A stretch of DNA of 64,000 nucleotides from contig JAIXMQ010000008.1 in assembly GCA_025716855.1 (NCBI GenBank), positions 496,001 to 560,000 of the forward strand, written 5' to 3'. This document shows, in pieces, positions 10,501 to 21,655 of this stretch. The stretch's first letter is position 1. The number at the start of each line of letters is the position of its first letter. The DNA is from Pilaira anomala (lineage: Eukaryota > Mucoromycota > Mucoromycetes > Mucorales > Mucoraceae). The position numbers and the translations under genes are program-made. The notes under the pieces are model-generated. The model ran no database searches. It had not been told where the DNA came from and saw only the letters and a program-made list of their open reading frames with translations.

Positions 10501-12336
10501 TTAGGATGTACAATGTGATTTAACTAGATTATAAGTATGCCTTAAAGATTCATTCATTACCACAAAACCAGTTGAATCCATAAAGGAAATAATTTTTTGA
10601 CCCATATTCCAATCTTTTCTAGCAAGACAATCATCTAATAATAATTTAGCTGTATCTTTTGTTGGAGTTAATTTAGAAGCCTTCATTTGTTCTAAACAGT
10701 TGTATGCGTCTTGTAATCGATGATGGTGTAAAAATCCAACAATCAAGAAATTAAAGGTAGCTCGATCAGGTTTAATACCATGACGTGACATGGATTTAAA
10801 TGTCTCAATCACTTTATTCAAATCTTGAAGTTGAGTATAACCTTGAATTAAATTGGTATAAGTGTGAATTGTTGGTGGAATTCCTTTCCCAAACATGTAA
10901 TGAAATGTATTTTCAGCCTGTTCCATATCTTGTCGCTTTACCCAATTATTTATAATTGCATTGTATGTATATACATTTGGTTTAATCTTCATTTCTTTAA
11001 TATAATCAATGACTTCTTCAGTTGATGTTGGTTCACGCCTCATGAATACAGAATCAATTAATGTTGTATATGTCACTGTATCTGGTTCCATATTGCATTG
11101 GAACATATCTGTGATGATCTTTTGAGCAGAGACCATATCGTTCGCCTTTACATAACCTTTCAACATGGTGTTAAAAGTGATCATATCTGGTTTAAATTTG
11201 GATTTCATCATCGAACTATATAATGCTCCAGCTGTATGCAATTCTCGATTCATCACTAATCCATTAATCATCGTATTTAACATCACATCATTCACTTGTA
11301 ATGTAGGATTCTTTTCTACCTCTTGAAATGCTCTAAATGCCTTTTCCGATTGTCTTGCTTTGAAATAAACTTTAATCAACTGATTGTAAAGTACTTCATC
11401 TGGTTTATGTCCACCCAAGATAGTATCTCTAACGATTTGTTCTGCAGAAGCAACATCGCGATGATGAGTAAAGATTTCCATCAAGCTTGAGCAAATATAT
11501 ATATTGGGTTTGACATCATGGGTTCTCATTTCTTTATATATTTTGACTGCTTCAGCAGGTAACCTTTGATCGCAAAAGCCTGTGATTAATATATTATAAG
11601 TGGTGACATCTAATTTTTTGTTGCCGAGTATACGTAAAATGGATTGAATTTCCTGAAATTGAGAATCGGGAGATCTATTTTCTTTAAACAAACTTAACAA
11701 GTTTGTATTTAATGCCTTTGTAGAAGAAAGACCATGTGTTTTAATAAGTTCCTTTGCGGTTCGAACAGTAGTTGAGTTCTTGGGCATACATCTGTTCATG
11801 GTACGAACAAATACGGAAATATCAGGTACAACGTCCCATTTGTCTGCATTTTTTATGAATTGAATGGCTTCATCCAATTGACCGATCTGTACATAAGTCG
11901 CTAAAATGACATGAAATGAACCTAGACCTAATTTTTGTCTGGTCAGAGCAAAATCTTGCTTGAATAAGTTCAAGATATCATCGTATTGTGACTGAAATAA
12001 TTTGGCGATAAAGTATTCATTGTATTCACTAGAAGTCCATGGAAGTCCAGCTGTCTTCATGTCTTCAAGGATTTGAAGGATACGTGATTCTGCATCCCAA
12101 CTGGATTTTTGGTTCCAGAGGTTGGTACGGAGTGTGAGAAAATCCTCTTGTTGGAGTTGTGATAAAAGTGAAGTGTCTTTACGGATTTTCTCGTATGTCT
12201 CCCAGCTTTGGTAATTGTTGCGCTTGTCTAAAATTTGTGTCTTGTATTCGGTTACAAGTGGACTTATTGTACTATAATTACATGATCTATAAAATGATAC
12301 ATGAGGTTTGGGTAATCTCGTAATGAATCGATGCAT
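10501..12336 (-). CDS. Mitochondrial pentatricopeptide repeat (PPR) protein, 611 aa
   Basis: Single-exon gene. The N-terminus MHRFITRLPKPHVSFYRSC is basic, with Arg/Ser/Tyr and no acids, as in mitochondrial presequences. From about residue 130 to 570 there are about ten 35-residue PPR motifs, for example TYNILITGFCDQRLPAEAVK, MITFNTMLKGYVKANDMVSA, TVTYTTLIDSVF and HTYTNLIQGYTQLQDLNKVI. PPR arrays bind RNA in a sequence-specific way; in fungi such proteins act in maturation, stability or translation of mitochondrial transcripts. The RNA target cannot be read here. No endonuclease (SMR) tail is visible. Confidence 0.85.
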   Translation of the reverse strand: MHRFITRLPKPHVSFYRSCNYSTISPLVTEYKTQILDKRNNYQSWETYEKIRKDTSLLSQLQQEDFLTLRTNLWNQKSSWDAESRILQILEDMKTAGLPWTSSEYNEYFIAKLFQSQYDDILNLFKQDFALTRQKLGLGSFHVILATYVQIGQLDEAIQFIKNADKWDVVPDISVFVRTMNRCMPKNSTTVRTAKELIKTHGLSSTKALNTNLLSLFKENRSPDSQFQEIQSILRILGNKKLDVTTYNILITGFCDQRLPAEAVKIYKEMRTHDVKPNIYICSSLMEIFTHHRDVASAEQIVRDTILGGHKPDEVLYNQLIKVYFKARQSEKAFRAFQEVEKNPTLQVNDVMLNTMINGLVMNRELHTAGALYSSMMKSKFKPDMITFNTMLKGYVKANDMVSAQKIITDMFQCNMEPDTVTYTTLIDSVFMRREPTSTEEVIDYIKEMKIKPNVYTYNAIINNWVKRQDMEQAENTFHYMFGKGIPPTIHTYTNLIQGYTQLQDLNKVIETFKSMSRHGIKPDRATFNFLIVGFLHHHRLQDAYNCLEQMKASKLTPTKDTAKLLLDDCLARKDWNMGQKIISFMDSTGFVVMNESLRHTYNLVKSHCTS

Positions 12337-12840
12337 TGAATTAAAAAAAAAAAAAAAAAAGAAAAAACGTCAATTTTTTTTTTGTTTAAACCAGGGCCTC
12401 TTCTTTTCCTTCTTTTTTATTCCCCGCATTTCGCAGAAAAGGATTGGGCTCCTTTTTCTCTTTTGTAACACTTGAAGAAAGTTGATCTCATTACTGGTAA
12501 AGAATTGGGTTAACTTAAAAAAAAAAAAAAGTAACATAATGAACACAAATGGTCACCATTGATCCCTCTTTCCATACATGACGTATCGATCTCGCCATCA
12601 CATGTAAAGGTCATTTTTTTTTTTACCTCTTTTCTGGTATAACCATTACACAGTAAACATTACATTTATCAATTTTTTTTTTTTTTTTTTTTTTTACTAA
12701 AGTAGATATAATTCGTACCTCCTTAACTATAAAAAAAAAAAAGTTGGTTTTTTTTTTGTTGGTATCAAAAAATTTATTTCTATTCTTTTTTTTTTAAAAA
12801 AAAAAAGGGGGGTATAATGTATATATCACTTTCGATCGTT
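12337..12840. other. Intergenic spacer, no recognised gene
   Basis: Homopolymer-rich spacer (T24 near 12671-12695, several A/T runs of 10-18) between the PPR gene promoter and the 3' end of the ThrE-like gene. No ORF or RNA supported. Confidence 0.6.
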
Positions 12841-14417
12841 TTAATAACCTAAAAAGACCGACTTCTTTCTACCCATAGGATACACAACTAAATTAGCCAA
12901 GAATAAACCTAACGTCAAAGACAAGGCGATTGCCAAAACTTGAAATACAAAGCTACCTGTATTATCCGTATTCGAGCCATCAAATAAATGAATGGCTCCC
13001 TTTACACTAATACTTCCTGGTACAAGTACAATGATGCCACCCATTAAGGGTACAAACGCTAGCCGCTTTGTCACTCTAGCATAAATGTTACCAAATAAGC
13101 CCAATGCAAATGCACCCGCACTTGGTGTAATGACGGATGTAGGACCTGCGTATTGAGATACAAAGTAATAGACAGCGTATCCAACTGCACTATCTGCCAT
13201 CATCGGTAACCATTGATTCAAACTAGCACCGTAAACGATCGCAAAACCTATCGTGGCGAGTGGTAAAGTTAAAAAGATCCACCAAGGACTAGGACCGCCT
13301 TGACAGTTACTTAAGACATCCACTTGTACTTCAGGATGAACTAAACGCCAGATAGAGCAGCCATAACCAATACCGAATCCTAAGAAAAGAACGTACACCA
13401 TGGCATAAATTAAATGTACTACACCACTGATTAAGTTCTTTGCTGCTAGTTCCATGACAGAACATGTTAATGAATAACCTGGTAACGCAATGACAATCTA
13501 TACATATATATATATATATATATAAAACTTTTGGTTTTAGTGAAATCGAGAATATAACAAACAACAATATGAACAACTTACAGAAGATAAAACGATTGCA
13601 GGAAAACAAACATAGGGTTGTAAAGCCATTGCACTGACAGCGATTGGAATGGTGACGACCATTTCAAATACGTTACCAAACATGGGAATCTTTTCAGAGA
13701 CATAAGTTAATAGACCTACGGCTAAACCAAAGAGAGCACTGACCCAACAATCGGTCCAGGAACCATTAAAGAATAAAGGAGCTACAAAGGCAGAAGAAAT
13801 GATGTAGCCTAACATCAAGACAAATGGACCCCAGGTAGGTGGAGAATTGATCAAGGCGTCTAGGAGTTCAGAGGCTTCGTCCAAGTCGAATTCACCTTTG
13901 GCCATACCGTAAGCAATTAAATTGGCACGTTCAAGTTTACCGATATCGAGCGATCGAGAGATACGAATCAAGTGAGTTTCAGATGTATGAGTCTCAATAT
14001 CACCAAATGTAACGACGATTAAACCCGGTAGGACCGCGTAATGACCATCGATTTCTAATTTTTTACCTACTTGATTTAAAGCCGCTTCCTATATATATAT
14101 ATATATATCATTAGTCATATAGTATTATTATTATTATTTTTTTTTTTTATACTTACAATACGATGAGAAGGAGCACCTGTACGTACAAGACATTTGCCCA
14201 ACTTCATGATTAATTCCTGTCTGAGTAAAATATCCGCGATTTCATTTGCAATTAATAATCGTTGAGCGGCGACATCAGCGTCATAAGCGATTCCTAGTTC
14301 TGCTTTATGAAGGTCTTCAAAGTACATACTGTTGCGAGCGGATTGTGGGGAAGCACCTACGGTTTGTAAAAGGGCACGACTGGAAGCAATCGATTTTAAT
14401 GGTGGACGCACTGGTTT

Positions 14418-14453
<36 letters not shown>

Positions 14454-14690
14454 CTGTCTTCTTTGTTTTTCTTCAAAGAGATCTAGTTTGAGTAGGTTAG
14501 AAAGGATACCGGCTCGACTGGGACGACGACGAGGGGTAGTCGTGGTGGATTGGACAAGGTTGAGAGCGATTTCTTTGTGGCTGGGTCGACGTTTTGTGTC
14601 TGAATTGGCCGTCTTTTCAGACGCTTGAGATGATGCATCGAATTCAAGTATTGGTGGTGTAGTTGGTGAAATGAATTTATTTCCCTCCAT
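12841..14690 (-). CDS. ThrE/Prm10-like threonine-serine exporter-domain membrane protein
   Basis: Fungal member of the ThrE/DUF1212 family (yeast Prm10-like). Exons 14690-14157, 14088-13582 and 13497-12841 join to 565 aa. The cytosolic N-terminus (about 130 residues) is Ser/Thr/Arg-rich with a Gln run broken by one His. The ThrE-type N-terminal domain starts near LIMKLGKCLVRTGAPSHRIE, carrying the conserved G-P-HR-E motif. About ten membrane segments follow in two bundles, including SPPTWGPFVLMLGYIISSAF and GGIIVLVPGSISVKGA (the family LVPG motif). Bacterial relatives export Thr/Ser; the yeast substrate is unknown. The Prm10 name reflects pheromone regulation in yeast, not seen from this sequence. 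Confidence 0.88.
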
Positions 14691-15274
14691 TTGTTTAGAA
14701 GAAAGAAAAAAAAAAAAAAAGAGAGAGAGTTAAAGAAAAAAAAAAAAACAAAAAGAAGATCAAGGAACGAAAACCCTTCTCAAGAAACACAAAAAAATGA
14801 ATTTTGATAGGATCGCCGCTTAAGATGGTGAACCTGTCAAAAATCTTGAAACGTTTTTTTTTGAGGTTGAAAAAAGAAAACTTTTTTTTTATTGGCCATG
14901 TTTTTTTATTAGAAAAATGTTTAAACAAAATTTTTTTAGACAACAACAAAAAGGGGGAGGGGTTACACACATGTTAATAAAAAAAAAAAGTTTTTTTTTT
15001 CTCTTTTTCTCGGCTTCTTTTTAAATTTTACCGATTTGTGTCTCCAGAAAAAAAAAAAAAAAAAAAAATATTTTACAGTTAATAAACTAATTGAGCAGCC
15101 GTTATATCAAGCCGTTATGTTGTGTGTCGATCCAAAAAGTTAGTATATCATGTCATATAAAAAAAAAAACGTAGTTGTGAGGTCATAAAAAAAAAAGAAT
15201 TTAGCGCACATGTGAGTCTTGCTTCTCCATTAAACCAAAAAGGAGGTGTAACAGACCAAGTCTAAAAAAACTGT

Positions 15275-15305
<31 letters not shown>

Positions 15306-16033
15306 GGTGAAAAAAAAGATTTGAAGCATGTAACGGTAACCCTAGCAAATTCTCTAGAATCAACTCAACTGGTTAATTCTAGAGAACAGTGTTCAGGTCC
15401 AAAAAAAAAAAAAAAAAAAAAAAAAAAACGCTTTGACGAAGAACAATTTTACATCATAGTTATATAGTCAAGATTTATTAGTATTACTTGCCTCTATTAT
15501 AGTTTCTTGGGCTTTTCTTTAGCGGCCACATGAACATTTATTCGTACCCTACTTCTCTTTAAGTTTAGCTTAAATTATTCTTGATAATGAGTGGAAAAGA
15601 AAAAGATTTATGTAGAAAAAATAAAAATGGTGGTGCTCTTATAATAAATATAGAAAGCTGAGATGATATAATAAATGTTGGTTAATAAATTCTGTCAAAG
15701 TTTCAAGAAAATATAAAATAGTAGCGTCATGATTTTTTTTTTCTGCTAGTGCAGAAGACTTTCCTAATAACTGACTACGAAAATAGACCAATGTATTTTT
15801 TTTGTGTGTGTGTGTTATCAAACGCGAAACACTGTAAAAAGAGAGTTTATTTTTTTTTATGATTAATTGTTTATGTAGGGTAATGTGATGAAAGAGATAC
15901 AAAAAGTAAATAAAGGGGTGGAGTTTAGAAGGGGATAATAATAATAATAATAATAATATGATAATCTACAGAGAAAAAAAAAAATATATGTACAAAAAAG
16001 AAAGATATGAAAAGATGATGTTTTTGTTTTTGT
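14691..16033. other. Gene-free spacer with homopolymers
   Basis: AT-rich non-coding DNA upstream of the ThrE-like gene. It contains long A and T runs (for example 15051-15069, 15279-15305, 15401-15428), a perfect 11-bp inverted repeat at 15350-15386 (separate entry) and a (TAA)n run near 15938-15957. I see no exon series or RNA gene. Confidence 0.55.
15350..15386. repeat. Perfect 11-bp inverted repeat (TTCTCTAGAAT / ATTCTAGAGAA)
   Basis: Arms at 15350-15360 and 15376-15386 are exact reverse complements, separated by 15 bp. Each arm itself includes the palindrome TCTAGA within TTCnnnnGAA-like spacing. It could be a hairpin, a site for a dimeric regulator, or a small transposon scar. Confidence 0.85.
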
Positions 16034-16267
16034 TTAGCATAAGATATGAGATTGTTGTTGTTGATGAGAAAGGTAATCTTCGTCTAATGCAGGAAATGAG
16101 AAATACATGTCTTGGAAAGGACTACTTTGAGATGATGCATTGGTTGATTTTCTTGATAGACTTAAATCTTCTTCTTCTTGATTTGAAGGTGGTGATGAAA
16201 CAAGTAATATCAAGTTCTTGACAAAAGAAGAGAATGAGTTGCGACGAGAAGTAGTAGTAGAATCCAT
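16034..16267 (-). CDS. Small Ser-rich hypothetical protein, 77 aa
   Basis: Short ORF whose ATG has a favourable context (AAAAATGG) and is preceded by the same T-rich leader seen before the firm genes in this window. The product is Ser/Thr-rich (MDSTTTSRRNSFSSFVKNL...), with an RRNSFSS basophilic kinase-like site, an acidic EEED patch and a QQQQ run near the C-terminus. No domain is recognised. It could be a genuine small regulatory protein or chance. Confidence 0.4.
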   Translation of the reverse strand: MDSTTTSRRNSFSSFVKNLILLVSSPPSNQEEEDLSLSRKSTNASSQSSPFQDMYFSFPALDEDYLSHQQQQSHILC

Positions 16268-17905
16268 TTTTTATAATTAGATATGATTTATTTATTGTAT
16301 AATAATAATAAAAAAAAAAAAAAGAAAAAAAAAAAGAGAGTCTGCTTTTTATATCTTGTTTTTTTTTTGTGGTATGTACGCCGGCATGATTCGTATAAAA
16401 AAAAAAAATTGGACCCGATCCAAGTAAGATTCTATTATTCAAATGGGCCTGGACTCATTCAACACCTGTTACACATCTTTTTCCCAAAATTGGTTATCCC
16501 ACACACAATACAGTGTATTGCTCACGTTGGATGTAAAAATGCATTTTTTTTTCTCGAAACCCTCCCCCCTCTCCCCCCCCCCCGAAACTGTTACTTCCCT
16601 CTTAATAAATACATATTACAAAAAAATACAATGTTATTATTTATTTGATACATAACACTACCGGTTAGTTAAATAATATAATAAAATTTAACTATATTCA
16701 TATATAAATCTTTTCAGTATCCCTTATTTAAATTTAATAATATCTTTTTTTTTTTAAAAAAAAAAAGTACATATAAGTGAACGTACACACTACTAATAAA
16801 AAGAGAGATTGTAAACTTGCCGGCGGTAGAAAAGGACCATCAATTATGCCGACTTTTTTTCTCGAAAAAAAAAAAAGAACAGTCGCTTCAATATTCTCGC
16901 TCGGATTTGATCAATACGCGTTTTATCATTAGGCTCTCTTCTCCTTGTAATAAATACGACCGTCGATTTTAATTAGACTATAAGACCTGTGAATGCTTAA
17001 TTTAGTTTCTTTACAGATATAAATCAATACAAAGTAATAAAATGTTTAAAACGCTTTTTCATTATTTATTGAAATGTCGTGACATTGTTTATTTCTTTAT
17101 AGTTATTGTACTGCTGATGGGTGGGCACTGTTGCTTGATTTTAATGTAAATAAACAGTTATAGACTGAAATTACTAAAAAAAAAAAAAAAAAAAAAAAAA
17201 AAGCCCTATGGCACACAAAAACTTCATATCAACATTTGATTATCAAGTAGAATTCTCTTTAACTCGAGATGTAATTAATCAAGGGGTGGTGGTTGAATCA
17301 TTTGTATCCATGCAATTAATACTGTTGAATTACACTCTACTAGAAGACAGCAGAAATGAATTATCTTTTTTTTAAAAAAAAAAATTAGACATCTTGTGAG
17401 AACCCCCAAACAAATATACATATATGATAGTAACCTGGAGCACGACGATGAGTGTGTGAGAACAAAGAAAGAAAGAGAGAGAGACAGAAACTTAAATGGG
17501 GATTGGGGGTGGAATTAATGAAGGGTATTTATTTATCTAGTGTCATAAATAATAATATCTTACACAAGGACGTAAAGGTCATGACGACGACTGTACATTG
17601 TGTATTTATCATATGATGGAAGTGAATTCAATTAATATCGTATGTTAGTTATACTGATATGAAGGAATCTTTTTTCGTCCGATTCTCTCCTCGTGGGGCG
17701 TGAAAGTAACGAGTGTGTGTGTGTGTGGCGTCGATCTTTTTTCTGTCAATCAAGGTTTTATTTGCCAGAAATAGAAAAAGAATTATTTCTATACCTCAAG
17801 ACATGTATAATATAAAGAAAAACTCGAGGTTTTTTTTTTTTCTTAACTATAAATTCATTATTTGATAACTAAAAATGCATAATCAATTCGTTTTCATACA
17901 TGTGA

Positions 17906-17945
<40 letters not shown>

Positions 17946-18187
17946 TGACAAGTGAAGCATTGATTGGTACAAAGAGAATACAATTTTTATTATTCAAATG
18001 ACTCCTTTTAATTACAACTAAATCAATACACATTACAGTTATGTTTTCTTTTTTTACGCCTTTTATTTACTCCGACCCCTCGAAAAAAAAAAATAGAAGC
18101 AATTTTTTTTTTTTCATCTTTTTTCCCTCTCTTTCTTTTTTTAAAACTAAACAATATTTTCTTTTTTTTTTTTTTACTCGTGACTTC
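16268..18187. other. Gene-free spacer upstream of the kinesin gene
   Basis: About 1.9 kb of AT-rich DNA with A/T homopolymers (A26 near 17176-17201, A27 near 17909-17936), a GA-rich tract (17465-17486) and a short GT repeat (17710-17726). No coding segment or structured RNA recognised. Confidence 0.55.
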
Positions 18188-18257
18188 ATGACAACACCTA
18201 CTGTCAGGTAAATAAATATCGATATAGAAAAGAAAAGAACAAAAAAATAATTTAACT

Positions 18258-18321
<64 letters not shown>

Positions 18322-21098
18322 GAGTGGCGTTGAGGGTGAGACCCCTATTATACAACGATTCAGACCAAGATGAAGTCATGAATGAGACTTTGAACTTTGA
18401 CCAAGTTTATTCAACTAGTGCAACACAATATGATATATACAAGACAAGTATTTTACCACTTTTAGATTCTTTTATTAAAGGGTAAATTATTCTAGTTGTT
18501 TTGTACCTGAAAGTAAATTAACTCCGTTGTTATCCTGTAGACAAAATATGACAGTACTTGCATACGGGTAACATAATAATAATAATAACAAAGAAAAAAA
18601 AGACTAAAAAGTATTAAAAATAGTAAAAGTGGATCAGGAAAGTCATATACAATGGGAACAGGTGAAGAAACACATGCAATAGATCAAGGTAAAAAAAAAA
18701 AAAATGCAAAAAAAAAAAATATATATATTTATTTTTGGAGATGATAAATTAGGCATTATTCAACGTTTTTCAACTGGATTATTTGATCGAATGATTGAAT
18801 TTAGTAGTAAATCACTAGGAAGTAATTCATATGAAGTCTTTGTATGCTGTGCTGAATTCGATCATGAGATGAAAGATGTATTGAACACAAGTGGGACAGG
18901 CATAAATCAAGTCAAAGTGACTTCAACACAAGATTTACTAAAGTAAATATAATAACAATCAGATTCTAGACTTTTTACAACTAACATATTTTAGATTGTT
19001 AAAACCTAAATCAAAGACATCATCTCACCTCATGTTTTCAATTCTATTAAAACAGTATGTTTGTAATGACGATATGTTTTCTCTAGTTGAAAATGATATC
19101 CCGATTACTCAAGTGGTATCTAAAATTCATTTTGTGGATCTTGCAGGTTCGGAAAGAGTAAAGTATAAAAGAAGAGAAAGAGAGAGAGAGAGAGATGCTG
19201 TTGGTTCATTCTAAAATTTACTATTATTATTAGACAGACGATCTAGATGATGGATTAATTGGTATTTTATCCAGAATAGGACAAGCTTCAAAAGAAGAAA
19301 GCAACCAAATATTTTTGATAAGCTGTATCTATGCAACCGAATTAAAAGATTTAAAAAAACTATCAAAATTAAACCAATTACAACAAACCACCAAAAAACA
19401 AGATGAAATTTCAATATTAAAAAAAGAAATTCAACAATTAAAAAAGACTTTTTCTACAGAATTAGCTAAAGTAAAAAAAGAACGTGATAATGCATTACAA
19501 AACAACAATAAGAAACGACTGGATGATTTATTTGTTGATAATACTAAAAAAATCACAACAATCCATTCTTCTTCTTCTTCATCATCCAATAGAAGAAAGA
19601 AACCTGTCATGCATCGAATGAAATCAACTCATTCTTCTTCCCTTGTCATCAAGAAAAAGAATCATAATCATGATTGTAGTCATAGTAGTACCATGGATGA
19701 TTTATTAGATTTGTTACGAAGAGAATATTTGTTGGCTCAACAAGATACAAATAAGGTAAAAAAGATTAAGGTTTAATCCATTTTTTATATGTGTATAAAA
19801 AAATGGGCTCGATACCTGGAGATTCTAAATTTTACTTAGCGAATATATACAAAAATCTATTATATGTTTGTTTTTGGTCACAGTCAATAGATGAAACCGT
19901 ATTACATACATCAGCTGCTTTACCACTACCACAAGAAACAACTTCAAATATCATGCCAGATACGCCTCCTCCTGTAACAGATGAAGATGAACTTGAAGCA
20001 TTAGTAAAGTTGTTGTTTTATATTCAAAGCCCCATACTCATATTCCTCCCCTCTTTTTTTTTTTATTATTATTATTATTAGTCAGTTCCATCTTGGTCAG
20101 ATGGACCTAAAACAACGCACGGATACTCAAAACGTAAATCAATTTCATTGGATTCCATGTGGGATGATACAGATAGTTCCATCACAACTTCACGTATTCC
20201 ATCTACCACCACAACCGCACGTAATAATACAACCTCCATACCCAAACCCATGACACAAACTAAATCCAAAGACCTTAAAAGACAAAGTAGAAACCTTTTA
20301 AAAATGTTACATCAAATACAAGCTGATTTATTAGTCAAGAGAGAACTAGTAGGTCAATTAGAAAAGACAGAAGATCAATATGCGACCATGAAACATAATT
20401 ATGAAGAAAGGTTAAATGAATTAAAAGATCATTTATTCGAGTTACAACATGAACGCGATTTAGCTATAAAAAAGACAGGTGCAACCATCGTCCCTAAATC
20501 AGGCTCTACAAGACAACAACAACAACAGACGGTCTTACAGTTAAGAGAGAATCGACAAGCACAAGAAGTACGATCTCAATATGAAGTCAAGTTGAAATTG
20601 TTAGTGACAGAGAACGCGGAATTAAGAAAGAAACAAACCCAATCTACACAAGCGATTCAACAAGCACGATCGAAAGCGGAAGGGATCATTGGTAGACTTC
20701 GAGCCGATATTGAGGGACTCAAGTTGGATAAGAAGCAGTTGGTAAAGAAGATCAAGACAGAAGCAGATAAATCACGTGACTCGAGTGTGGTTTATGAAAG
20801 AGAGATTCAACAATTGAAGAGAAGGGAGGTAGTTGCGTTAGAAAGTAAAAAAAAGATAGAACAGGCTTTAGAGGCACAAGTTCAGGTAGCTAAAAAGAGG
20901 ACAGAAGAAACGGCTGCAGTGAACCTGCAGATAAGACACCTGACGAATGTTTTGAGAAGAGCTGCAAATGAAGGTACTTTCTTGAACGAAGTCAGTTTGG
21001 AAAGGTTGTTGAATGAAGCCAATTATCATGCTATCAAGACAACACGTAGATCTACGAGTAAATTATTTGGAACAAGTTCAACTACTTCTTTAGAATAA
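18188..21098 (+). CDS. Kinesin-like protein with degenerate motor, 9 exons
   Basis: Exons 18188-18207, 18323-18481, 18541-18567, 18624-18688, 18753-18942, 18995-19157, 19234-19755, 19884-20003 and 20082-21098 join to 760 aa. The N-terminus TVRVALRVRPL is the kinesin beta-1 strand; the P-loop is AYGKSGSGKSYTMGTG (usually GQTGSGKT); switch I is reduced to KTSSHLMFS; switch II is intact as DLAGSER. After it the usual stretch with VPYRDSKLTRLLQDSLGG is absent: only GLIGILSRIGQ and FLISCIYATELKDLKKLSKL remain, so the motor is shortened. A Ser-rich linker and a long coiled coil (about residues 455-740) follow. Family assignment is tentative; the overall layout resembles kinesin-4 but the Cys-rich tail of KIF4 is missing. 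Confidence 0.8.
18263..18315 (+). repeat. T53 homopolymer in kinesin intron 1
   Basis: An unbroken run of 53 thymines ends 5 bp before the AATATAG acceptor of the first kinesin intron (18208-18322). It occupies the polypyrimidine-tract position. It is among the longest homopolymers in the window and may be length-variable or mis-sized by sequencing. Confidence 0.9.
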
Positions 21099-21606
21099 TA
21101 GTGCTCCTGAGAGATCTATTTTACCTTTCTTCTTTTTTTTTTTTTAAATTATTTATTTCATATGTTCATTTTTTTTTTATATATATATATTTCATTCTTC
21201 TATTTTAAATTAATAAAAAAAGAAAAACTTATCCCCTTTTCAAGCAAAAAAAAAAAAAAACAGGAATTTTTTAAAGTGATCTACAACTTGTTTTTTTTTT
21301 TGGGTGCAATTGTAAAACCTGTATTGTATCTGTGAATAAACTTTTTTAACTTGAAATTCTCAAAGTAGATAAATGCTTCTTTGATGTAATGTATCTACAT
21401 ACATATATGAAAAAAAAAAAATGTTAAATAGAGAAACATGCGAGGGGGGGGGGGTTTGGTTTTATGTAAAGTTTACAGCAAGACGAAAAAAAGTGTATTT
21501 TTCTGAAAAGAAAATGTAAATAGAGTTAATTGTTATTCATTTTAAAAGAGTTGTTGGAACTAGACTCTTTGATATACAAAAGACTACTTTGTAAAAAAAA
21601 ATTTGG

Positions 21607-21655
<49 letters not shown>

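Noticed and set aside
18996..19214. Separate small ORF ending in an ERERER string
   Set aside because: It is kinesin exon 6 read on into the following intron; the GTAAAG donor after DLAGSER removes that tail.
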